This document shows positions 54,891 through 64,000 of a DNA stretch of 64,000 nt, piece after piece. The stretch is from Coprinellus micaceus. Lineage: Eukaryota > Basidiomycota > Agaricomycetes > Agaricales > Psathyrellaceae. Under the pieces are notes generated by a model. That model searched no databases. It was not told the origin of the DNA and saw nothing but the letters and a program-made list of their open reading frames with translations. Made by a program: the position numbers and the translations under genes. How positions within the stretch are numbered: the first letter of the stretch is position 1; every line of letters begins with the position of its first letter. The stretch covers positions 2,976,001 through 3,040,000 of the forward strand of contig OX596340.1 of assembly GCA_951394405.1 (NCBI GenBank), in the 5' to 3' direction.

Positions 54891-56639
54891 CTACGTTTCG
54901 TCTAAGCTATCCTGAAACCGAATACACGCAACCACACCCAAATCACAAAGCTGCTCCTCCAACTCGCACTCCGCTACAGTCTGAGGGGCGCCGACAACAG
55001 GGGCTCTCGACACAAAAACAGGTCTGGCTTGGTTCAAGCGCACAAAGATCACCTGTACGGGCACGAATTTCCTCCCAGAACCCTGATCCTTCACAAGTGT
55101 CAGCCTCAGTCTTCCCTCCACAAAGGCCTTTAACCCGTCAAACGTAAACTCAGCATAATCGAACATCACGCTTCGAAGCTTCGGGCACAAGCTCGCTTGT
55201 CCATGGCAGTACAGTGCCTCCAACACCCAATCCCCCACCTGTACAACCCATTCCCCGGCTTCGAGGGCATAATAAGGAGGGTCGCCCGGGTCTCTCGTGA
55301 CACACAAGTGCTCGAGGTGAGGCACGACCTTGAGGCATTCCACAATCCCCAGAGGAGACATCGACGCTGTGCTCACCTCCCAGAATTCGATCAAGACAGG
55401 GTTGTGTTGGTTTCGGAGGAAGCGAACGAGGGGGTGTTGATCCGTTGCTGGGAATGGGGTGTTGCCCAGGGTGGACATCCGGTATGTGAGGGTGACTAGG
55501 GCGGGGAGTTGAAGGCCATCGCAGACGGAGAACAGAGTGGAGTTGAGTCTCTCGTTCAGAGTCAGCGTCGTCAAATGGTGTAGCACAGTCTCCGAATTCC
55601 TAGGGATCTTGACACCGAACCAGTCGTCTGGGAGGCGTTCGTTAAAAGGGTCGGTGGACACTTCGAGTATGGTGAGATTTCGGGTGGCCTGGAGCATGTG
55701 GCGAATGTTGCCGCTTCCATATCCGGACGAATATCGCCGTCCTCTCTGTTTTCGTGCCTCCGATAGGCTCAGTTCTTCGAGTACCCCCCAGTTCAGCGTC
55801 AAGCGCAAGGCATCTGCACTGACGCCGACCCATACCACACTCTTCAGCTTGGGCGCTTCCCAGATCGGATTGTGAATCTCAGAGACCCAGCGTGCTGCCA
55901 TATCGTTGCGGGAGTTTGCTGTCAGATCCACGACCACTTTCTCGAGGAGCGGCCAGTTTCGCCGATACCGCATCTGTCCCCCAACGATGACCTCTAAAAG
56001 CGCCTCTGAAACCTTGAGATGTAGCTCCCGGATATGAAGCGAGTGGTCGAGGATAGCTCTCGGAATTTGGTACTCGGCTTCTTGCTCGAAGGCATAGTCG
56101 GGAGGGGAACAGAGGGAAATCGCCACGGGGTTTCGCTTCGCCTTCGATAGCCACCACTTCACGCGGCGGGCGCAGAATCGTGCTTCCCTAGGAGAATAGT
56201 CTTTTGCAATGATGTGCAACGAGGCCCATAGCTCGTACATGTTCAACGCCACTGCACGCCAGGTCCGGCACACTTGGGTGAAGACGAGAGGTGCGTCCGT
56301 CGAGTTTAGAGAAGGGTAGTTGTTGTTGTTGTTCCCGTCGGTGGGCATGCAGAGGAGGAATATGTGGTGTAGTATCTCCGCGGGAATCCTTCGATTTGGG
56401 TGCAGGATCGTTTTGTAAGACTCTATCGACTCTTCAAGTTCCGTGTGTTCGTCGAGCAGCTTCGGGATGGGGAGTATTCTGATAATCGAGCTTAGCGTCG
56501 AAAGCCTTTTGAGTTGGGCCTCTAGAATGCGTTGCATATACGATAGTTCTGGGTCGGGTGGTGCTTCATTGCTGTGGATCCACTCGGAGAGACGTCCATT
56601 TAGTTCGTCTTGAGGGCCTTTGGGCATGGTGGTGGTCAA
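54891..56639 (-). CDS. F-box domain protein (copy 4), 582 aa
   Basis: Single exon. An N-terminal helical region (YMQRILEAQLKRL, then LLDEHTELEESIESYKTIL) is the coiled coil that precedes the F-box in many agaricomycete F-box proteins. The F-box reads RRIPAEILHHIFLLCMP, then an Asn run, then VFTQVCRTWRAVALNMYELW. WWLSKAKRNPVAISLC continues the family pattern. The remainder is a leucine-rich body (LEKVVVDL, LKSVVWVGVS, LTTLTLNERL, LEHLCVTRD). The likely role is a substrate adaptor of an SCF ubiquitin ligase, cytosolic or nuclear. The start is the first ATG of the frame and directly precedes MPKGPQDELN. It is divergently oriented to NACHT 6. Confidence 0.8.
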   Translation of the reverse strand: MTTTMPKGPQDELNGRLSEWIHSNEAPPDPELSYMQRILEAQLKRLSTLSSIIRILPIPKLLDEHTELEESIESYKTILHPNRRIPAEILHHIFLLCMPTDGNNNNNYPSLNSTDAPLVFTQVCRTWRAVALNMYELWASLHIIAKDYSPREARFCARRVKWWLSKAKRNPVAISLCSPPDYAFEQEAEYQIPRAILDHSLHIRELHLKVSEALLEVIVGGQMRYRRNWPLLEKVVVDLTANSRNDMAARWVSEIHNPIWEAPKLKSVVWVGVSADALRLTLNWGVLEELSLSEARKQRGRRYSSGYGSGNIRHMLQATRNLTILEVSTDPFNERLPDDWFGVKIPRNSETVLHHLTTLTLNERLNSTLFSVCDGLQLPALVTLTYRMSTLGNTPFPATDQHPLVRFLRNQHNPVLIEFWEVSTASMSPLGIVECLKVVPHLEHLCVTRDPGDPPYYALEAGEWVVQVGDWVLEALYCHGQASLCPKLRSVMFDYAEFTFDGLKAFVEGRLRLTLVKDQGSGRKFVPVQVIFVRLNQARPVFVSRAPVVGAPQTVAECELEEQLCDLGVVACIRFQDSLDET

Positions 56640-57693
56640 CGGTCAAGAGGTGGCACCCGTGTCGGCGTCAAATGAAATGCGGGGTTCAAAATCGGTGACA
56701 GCCCCTATTTTCCCCAACCGCGCCCGTGAAAGCTTCCATTGACGCGACACCCCCACGTCATCCTCACCTCCTCCATCGAGCTCAAAGCTCCCCAGATACG
56801 CGCACTAGTCTATGTATTTGGCCAAGGCAGTGGTCAGCAACATGGAAGCAGTGGCTTTCGACCCTGGAGAAGGCGAAGATGTGGGACATGGAACAGAGTC
56901 GTTCGGTGCAGGAGGCTGCTCAAGAGGAAGCTTGGGTATCGGGTTCCGCTGTCGACAGGGCGCGAAGGAAATGTTAATTTAACGAATGCGTGGTACTTTC
57001 TCCTGATAAGTTTCATCCGGCTCCTTGACTTACCTGCCCCAATCGTGACATCCACCCACATTCCGAATCACTAGCCTTTTCCCTCTTGCGGGGAATTGCT
57101 TCCCTTCCACCACAAACTCCCTTATTTCCTCCACTCAATTTCCTGTGCAGCGTTCAAATATGTTAGATGTGTGTGAGGGGAGGTTTGGAATGTTTCTATT
57201 CTGGGAGATCCTGAAGGGGGTTGTAATCGTGGTTTAATGCTTCAGGCGCTTATTTCGGCGCGCCTTGTATGAAGGCACGGGTTGATGATTACCTTTTGAA
57301 CTTGGAATATCATGAGGTCAAACTAGGGTGCCACCCAGTGTTGACCCAGTGTCACCGTCGCTTTGAAGGAAAGCATGTCATTCGTTGGCGATCAGGCTCG
57401 AACTTATGCTCACTCTTCCAGCTTGGTAAACACACACCCTCCAGGCCGGGACAATGGAAGGCAGGACAGTTGAATGTGGGTTCTACGCCGTCCTCACAAC
57501 TACCACTTCATTGCAGGCATATCGTCGGCCATGCATCACTGAGGAGCGGCTCTCCGGGGTCGTGATCGACGAGCGTGGGACGTGCACAGCTTACTCGATT
57601 AAGCGCCCAAGGTTGGAAATCATCCCTCTTCCTTCCTTCTTCCATCATCGCCGAACCTCCGCTTCCCCACTCCTCCATACAACGAAAAATAAA
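56640..57693. promoter_or_regulatory. Divergent intergenic region between F-box 4 and NACHT 6
   Basis: TAAGCGCCC is at 57600-57608, 86 bp before the NACHT 6 start. A variant AGGCGCTTA is at about 57244-57252. No gene recognised; the region should hold both promoters. Confidence 0.4.
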
Positions 57694-59767
57694 ATGGATG
57701 CGGACGAGCAGCTCTCTCGCGCACAATTCATCGTCGCAAAGAGCGCCCACGTTCGAAACGTCGCAGGCTCGTACAACGACTACAGCACCGCGAACATCAA
57801 GAGCTTCCACATTTCAAACTCTGGTCGGCACGAGATGGACCGTACGTCTGAGTAGTACCTTGCCCTTGAGCTTGGACTATTGATTCAATTCCTTTCCTCC
57901 TTTACAGCTTTGCTCAAACACGTGGCTCACGGCGCCCTCCACGACTCTGCGGAAAGAGGTCCCGACGCACCCAAGTGTCATCCAGAAACAAGGACTGCTG
58001 TCCAGAAGGATATCATGGGCTGGATTAAGCATTACGACGAGGACGACACCCCAAAGAAGATCTTGTGGCTCTCTGGCCCCGCCGGATCTGGCAAGACAGC
58101 AATCGCTGGAACGATTGCAGACGAATGCTACCAAAAGGGCATGCTCGCTGCGACCTTCTTCTTCTCGGCCTTCGCAGGGTCCATCGATCGACGCCTGAGC
58201 AAGAACGTTATATCGACGTTACTATACAGCCTCTTGCAACACAAATCAATTGTCGGGTTGAAGGAGGAAGTCCTCGCCATTATCAACGACGACCCAATCG
58301 TATTCGAACGGCACTTGGATCAGCAGCTCGAGAAGCTCATTCTCGGGCCACTTCGCAAAGTGGCAGGACGCTCTGATCGTCCACACTGGCCCAAGGTTAT
58401 TATCGTCGACGGCTTGGACGAATGCGAGGGCGGGAGTGAGTCGGATATAGTGGATCCCGCGTCGGGCACCAAGGCTCAGAAGGAGGTGCTCTCCGCCTTA
58501 TCGCGTGCATGCACAGACCCCGCCTTCCCCTTCCGCGTCATCATCGCCAGCCGACCCGAACCCACCATCCGACACTTCTTCTCCGCTTCCCCCGGCCTGG
58601 CCCTCAACATATTCCTCGATGACAAGTACAACCCGGATGCTGACATCCGACTTTTCCTCGAGGCTACGTTCAGTGACATTCGCCGCCGTTTCAGCCTGGC
58701 ATTGACCTGGCCGGCCACGGACGTCGTTGACCTCCTGGTCGAACAGGCGTCTGGCCAGTTCATATACGCAGCGACGGTGATCAGATTTCTCGACAACCCC
58801 CGCCTTGGGCCACCCCAGACACAACTTAATCGGCTTCTGGAGTGGCGCCGCCTCGACAGCCAGGAGCCCTTCGCACCGCTCGATGCCTTATACAACCGCA
58901 TCATGCAGACCAGTCCAGATCCACTGTTGGCCGCAAAATGGCTTCTTGTCCTCCCGACTTACGAAAGTGAGCCCGAATATTTCAAGAGGCTGCTCGAGAC
59001 TTCTCCAGGAGAAACAGAGTATATTCTTGGCAGTCTGACGTCGTTGGTTGGGCTGGTAGATGAAAACGGGAGACCCCGCTTCTATTTCTACCACAAATCA
59101 CTGCTTGACTTCCTCCGGGACCCACACCGGAGCTCTGACCTCCACGCCAATGAGGAGAGCCTCATCCACTTCTTGCAAGACCGGTACTATGAGATCCTAC
59201 GGGGTGTGTATTGCTCTCCTTTTTCAACCTTGCCCGGCACGCTCATGCCAATACAGGCAGAGGACTTCAGCCCGGTGCTGACCCTTTGACAAACCCCCCA
59301 TCTCGGAATTTCCTCGTGATATTCTGCGAGTGGTTGGTTGCATATATTGATCCACGCCGCAGATACACTTCAGGGGATGTCGAGTGGTGGCTAGCCAACC
59401 TTTTAATTCAAGACCGGAGCAAATATATTCCCTGGATGTTTGTTCCAATACACCGGCAAGTAAGTGACTATCGTTCTTTATTTTCCACCAAATTTAAACG
59501 CAATCACTGATCAAGATTACCTTTCAGTGCAAATGGTACCGTTGCCTCCCCGCATGTGGTGTCTGGAGGAAAGGTATACTGCGATGCTGCAGGGAGCATG
59601 GCTGGCGTTTGCCCACAAAAATGGAGATGCTGCAGGACAGGTTCAAAAAATTCAAGTTCGATTATCATTTGCCACGGGAGTTCCCTCTACGGGCCCCAGT
59701 CACCGAACCCGCATTCGCCGAAACTATTTCCGCCGAACCAACAACCATAGATTCCCCTCCACTCTGA
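57694..59767 (+). CDS. NACHT-domain NTPase 6, 628 aa
   Basis: Exons 57694-57841, 57908-59203, 59257-59459 and 59528-59767, phases consistent. The N-terminal exon has AHVRNVAGSYNDYSTANIK. LLKHVAHGALHDSAERG leads to Walker A GPAGSGKT (about 106-113). Walker B is IIVDGLDECE (about 214-223), then VIIASRPE. FYHKSLLDFLR closes the NACHT region. The C-terminal module has FCEWLVAYIDPRRRY, SGDVEWWLAN and PIHRQ, and the last exon CKWYRCLPACGVWRKGILR. A longer tail follows (KMEMLQDRFKKFKFDYH, then Pro/Glu-rich sequence to the stop). It is the longest last exon of the family here. Predicted STAND-class switch; no repeat domain. Confidence 0.85.
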
Positions 59768-61291
59768 AGCCTTCGCCACCCTTGGACCCCGCGCCTGACT
59801 CGCTCGAACAGCTCGGGCATGAGCCCACCCACCAGGCTCAACAGCTTGCTAACCTTACCGAGCTCAACAGCCACCCTTCCCTATGCTTTATCTCGCTTCT
59901 CTACCTGGCGAAGGCGTGTGGACTGCGTCGACGTCGCTTAGGCTCAAATAGGGCATGGGAGGGAAGACAACTGGGGTTGTGGTCTTCGATCGGTGATAAG
60001 ACGAAGAACGAACCTTTAAGTTGGGTGGTCGTGGTAGGAACTGAGTGAAGGTCCATCGGGCAGTGAAAGTGTCGTGAATGGGCATTGGGTCGCGGAGTAG
60101 CGGGTATGGGGACTGGGCGGTTTGGTGTAGGTGTTGCGTTGGCAGCATGAGCGATGAGAGGCAGCGACGACGGGGAGATCGGGAAGCGCCCAATTTTATT
60201 CCTACTACAACACTCGCACCCGCTGAATATTGGATACTCGCCTGGGCCCAAATCGTGACCACGTTGGAGGACGCTGAGCGTGTGGGCGACACATCTTCGT
60301 CTCCGGAATCGACACTCATGCTTTTCAAGCACGCCGGCACTACGGAGGCGTAGGAAGGTCTCGACTCCCTAGACCGGTATTTTGGAAGAGTGGCGGGGAT
60401 TATAAATGGCGCTACGTAACCGAAGTAGCTGGCTTATAGAGCGGCCAAACTGCGTTATTGGTACGTCAGGGGTAGAGATCGAGGAGGACGGAAGAGTTGG
60501 GATCGAAATCAAGATCGGACTTGAGTGGTTTGGGGGAGCAAGGGCGAATTTAGGATGGTGGCTGGAGGTAAAGGTAGCTGGCTGGTAGTCGCGTGGATAA
60601 CGCTTCTAGCGCTCGGGCGCTTATTTCTCAGTATCGGCCTTGTGCGGCGAGTTTGGAACCCTCGTGGGTCCTCGTGTGAGATCAGCTGTTGCCTCTAATT
60701 CTCCTCTATTCCCGTTGATAGTTATAGTATTTGTTTCCCCAATGGTTTGCCAAAGCAGCAGGGGCGGGCACCCACAAACGCACCACGTTGTAAAGATTGT
60801 TGGAGGCAGAGCTTCGACCGGACGGCTGGTCGCTTACATTCGGGTTCCCGTTTTTGGAGTCGAAATATTGCGCTCTGGGACATTCTGGAGCGTGCGCAGC
60901 TCCTTGTGCGAGAGGGTGTAAGATGTTAGATGCTAGAACTGAGTCCGAATACTAACTGGGTGTGGATTTGCGCGCTTAAGCTTGCACGCACTCCCTCTTT
61001 AAGTGGGAGAGCCCGTGGTATCGAGTCTCATTGACATGCGTCGGACATTGTGGATCCCCACTCTACCCTATCATTCCCGAGGACATCTACTAGCGCTTGC
61101 CTTGGGTCCTGGTGTCGTTCGAGGCGGCCACAACGTACACACGTACAAACAAGGTGCACGGCAACAAGCGCCGGCAACCAGATCTTTTCGCCATCTTCGA
61201 ACATCACCACCGCCTTCCCAGTCCTCTCTGCCTGCTCTCACCCGTGTCCCACTATCTACTCCCGCGTCCGTTCTCAACCGGACCTCGTCCC
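59768..61291. promoter_or_regulatory. Intergenic region between NACHT 6 and NACHT 7
   Basis: The inverted 9-mer GGGCGCTTA is at 60615-60623, and a GCGCGCTTAA variant lies at about 60970. Open frames on both strands (for example 59888-60340 minus) have no domain-like features. No gene assigned. Confidence 0.4.
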
Positions 61292-63366
61292 ATGTCGACG
61301 GCGCAGCGGATTGTAGATGGCGTGCCCAGCGCTCCAGCACAAGAACTAAACGTAACGAACGTAGCTGGAGATTATCACGACCACCACAACGAAACCACAG
61401 CCTACCACTATCATGACCACCACAATCAAACCGCGGCCTACCATTACCATACCACCAACCATCATGACCATCGGGTTACCACTGTCAGCTCTCCTTCTCG
61501 CATTGGACCACTTGACCGTACGTCCACGGTCCCTTGTGGCCCTCGGGTTGCGAATCTAACGAAACGTAAAAGGTCTATTGGATCACGTATCTCACGGCGC
61601 CCTGCACGACTCAGCAGAGCGCGGGGGTGACGCGCCCAAATGCTACCCAGAGACGCGGACCGTGGTTCAGAGGGATATCATGGATTGGATTCGGCGCGGT
61701 GATGAGGACGATGAACCGAAGAGGATTCTATGGCTCTCGGGGCCCGCAGGGTCAGGCAAGACGGCGATCGCTGGGACGATCGCGGACGAATGCTACAAGC
61801 AGGGCTTGCTCGCCGCGAGCTTCTTCTTCTCGGCCTTCGCTGGGTCCAAAAGCCGACGCTGGAAGAAGACAGTCATACCCACCTTTGTCTACAGGCTTAT
61901 CCAACACGAATCCATCTTAGGCTTCAAGGAGGAGGTCTTCGCCGTCATAGAGCGTGACCCGATGGTGTTCGAAAGGCATCTCGACCAGCAGCTCGAAGAA
62001 CTCATTTTGAAGCCGCTTCGCAAAATCGCAGGTCGTTCGAGCACCCAGGACTGGCCCGCAGTCATTATAGTTGATGCATTGGACGAATGTCAGGGCGACG
62101 ACGAATCATCAGGGTCCAACTCCCAGAAAGAAATCCTATCTGCCCTATCCCGCGCATGCACCGATCCCGCCTTCCCCTTCCTCCTCGTCATTTCCAGCCG
62201 ACCCGAGCCCATCATTAGACACACCTTCCCCACCTCTACAAACCCCGTCCTCAGCATTTTCCTCAACGACAAGTACCACCCAGATGCCGACATTAGGCTC
62301 TTCCTCGACGCCATGTTCAGCCAAATTCGCCGCCGATTTAATCTCCCACCGGCGTGGCCATCCAAGGACGTAATTGGCCTCCTGGTCAGGGAGTCTTCAG
62401 GCCAGTTCATATACGCGACGACGGTGCTTCAATTTGTCGAGAACACTCGCCTTGGGGCGCCCCAACAGCAGCTTAGTCGGCTCCTGGATTGGCGCCGTCT
62501 CGACAAGGCGGAGCCCTTCGCGCCGCTGGACGCTTTGTACAACCGCATCATCCACACCAGTCCAGAACCTCTGTGGGCGGTGAAGTGGATCCGCCTCATC
62601 CATGGTGAAGCTGTTCTCAAACATCCGGCCTGGTATCTCAAGGGGCTGCTTGAGTCGTACCCTGGAGAGACAGAGTACGTTTTGGGTAGCTTGACGTCGT
62701 TGGTTGGGCTAGCGGATGAACAAGGGGCGCCTTGCTTTCATTTTTACCACACGTCACTCTTCGATTTCCTCGCGGACCGAAGCCGATGTTCCGACCTTTA
62801 CGTGGATGAGGAAAATATCACTCGTTTGCTTAGTGACCGATACTATCAAGTCCTTAAAAGTGAGCCTTGGGTCTCTCTTGTATCTACTACTCGTTCAGCA
62901 CACTCACACCACACGTCAATGTAGGGAGGGGATCTCGATCGATTGCGAACCCTTCAACGAACCCCTGGTTCCCGCATTTCCTCGACACGTTCTGCGGTTG
63001 GCTGGGAACATATATCGATCCACATCGCAGCTACACTTTGGAGGACGTCGAGTGGTGGCTCGCCAGCCTGGCTGATTCGGCTCAGCGTTCCCAAGCCCCT
63101 CGCATGTTCGCCTCAATCCATATAAAAGTACGCACTGATGGTTCATTCCTTTCGACGCGGCATAAGTGCTGATCAACTTGTCCTCTCAGTGCACGTGGCA
63201 CCGTTGCCTCCCTGCGTGCCGTGTCTGGAGGCAAGGCATACTCCGATACTACCAGAAGCGTGGCTGGCGCGTTCCCACAAAAATGGACGTGCTGCGGGGC
63301 AAGGTCAAGAGGTTTGAGGCCGTAGATGCGAGCAGCGGCGAGTGTCTTTTACAGCCGCGGCCTTGA
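61292..63366 (+). CDS. NACHT-domain NTPase 7 with His-rich N-terminal repeat, 630 aa
   Basis: Exons 61292-61517, 61573-62859, 62925-63127 and 63190-63366, phases consistent. The N-terminus contains NVTNVAGDYHDHHN followed by two further imperfect YHYHDHHNQT-like repeats. This gives about 12 His in 40 residues, between residues 28 and 66. LLDHVSHGALHDSAERGG leads to Walker A GPAGSGKT (about 132-139). Walker B is IIVDALDECQ, in which Ala replaces the usual Gly, then LVISSRPE. FYHTSLFDFLA replaces the usual HKSLLDFL. The C-terminal module has GTYIDPHRSYTLEDVEWW, SIHIK and CTWHRCLPACRVWRQGILR. Exon 3 has the same length (203 nt) as in NACHT 6. Predicted STAND switch. Confidence 0.85.
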
Positions 63367-64000
63367 TATAGAAACACCGGCCCCCCTTTCTAAATTCTGC
63401 GTGAAGGATTCAGGCGACGTAATCGTGGGCTTCTTAGGCTTTCGACCCAGATGCCGATAGAGACGAAGTAACCTTGTCCCATACGTTACAGTGCGCAACA
63501 AGTCCTCCAAACGAGCCTGAGTTGATCGTCGCACTCACTCGCCTTCAATGACATCCCTCGTGTTGTGATGTTCTGGAACGAGGGGATTAGTGGCCGTCCC
63601 GGGGATGGGTTCCCAATTACCGAGCTGCGTGAGTCGCCTTCGGATGACAAAGGTCGTCCCAGGGAGGTACAGGAAGAGCAAGGGTTCCGTTGCGTGGAGA
63701 CTGGATATTCGAGGTCGTATTGTTCATACGCCCCGCACCGTCGGCAAGTTGAGTCAATCTAGCGAGTGAGGAGTGAGCCGCACCGATGGCTCAATGCATG
63801 TCATGCAACCCGCTTCGAGTCCCATGCACGACGGGTCACAGTGTCGAGACCATAGAGGAACGAAGATCAAACGACGCCCTCGTCTCGGTACTCGTCCTTG
63901 CAACGAAAGTCAAGGAGAAGAGAAGTGCGAAGGGGACGGGAAGAACGGTGAGAGGACATGCGATGGACGACTAGAGCAAAGCCTTAAGGGGCGACAATGG
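63367..64000. other. Right-hand end of window, no gene recognised
   Basis: 3' flank of NACHT 7. Short open frames only; nothing recognisable before the edge. Confidence 0.4.

Noticed and set aside
59888..60353. Minus-strand 150-codon frame beyond NACHT 6
   Set aside because: A competing minus-strand frame and a plus-strand frame cover the same bases. No motif; composition is Ser/Pro/Arg-rich as expected by chance.
1..64000. Autonomous transposons (reverse transcriptase, integrase, transposase) and tRNA or rRNA genes
   Set aside because: No catalytic motif or convincing structural RNA was recognised by eye. A covariance-model and profile search would be needed to exclude small ones.

Overview
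The window is nuclear DNA of a filamentous fungus, most likely a basidiomycete of the Agaricomycetes. The genes carry many short introns (about 45-110 nt, GT...AG), the coding sequence is GC-rich, and the gene content is typical of mushroom-forming fungi: F-box/leucine-rich proteins, DUF6534 and RTA1-like membrane proteins, cysteine-rich metallothioneins and a large family of NACHT NTPases. Nothing prokaryotic, organellar or clearly transposon-encoded was recognised, and the scaffold edge cuts one gene (a copper amine oxidase) at position 1.

Layout. (1) 1-13.4 kb is ordinary gene space: secreted copper amine oxidase (-), F-box protein (-), NOP12-like nucleolar RRM protein (+), MFS transporter (+), a second related F-box protein (+), and a RidA/YjgF-fold protein (-). 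(2) 13.7-19.5 kb holds two divergent paralogous metallothionein genes about 5 kb apart. They share a conserved promoter block and enclose a 13-exon DUF6534 seven-helix protein and a decayed F-box tail. (3) 21.4-23.3 kb is a Pex24p/dysferlin-domain membrane protein. (4) 23.5-63.4 kb is a locus of seven NACHT genes, all on the + strand: six intact and one broken. It is interrupted by a Gcn4-type bZIP gene, a tandem pair of RTA1-like genes, two unrelated F-box genes and about 8 kb of gene-poor repetitive DNA (31.8-36.4 kb and 38.7-42.9 kb).

The NACHT locus is the most unusual part. The proteins share an exon plan: a short N-terminal exon, a long NACHT exon, a ~70-residue exon ending near an IHxx motif, and a last exon that always opens with a Cys. 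They carry no WD40, ankyrin or TPR repeats. Instead they end in a conserved module with Y-x3-D-[VA]-x-W-W followed by C-x(4-6)-C-x3-C-x2-W-R. A 9-mer, TAAGCGCCC, recurs 11 times in the window and lies 86-176 bp upstream of most of the NACHT start codons. NACHT copies 2 and 3 are a ~3 kb segmental duplication including flanks. Copy 5 is a pseudogene whose middle has been replaced by a segment carrying a PD-(D/E)XK-like ORF.

How the genes may work together is inference. NACHT proteins are candidate intracellular sensors of non-self or stress. The metallothionein promoters carry TGACTCA, the site recognised by Gcn4/AP-1-type bZIP factors, and a Gcn4-type bZIP gene lies in the same window. All exon boundaries were placed by eye from splice consensus, reading frame and paralogue comparison; no transcript data were available.
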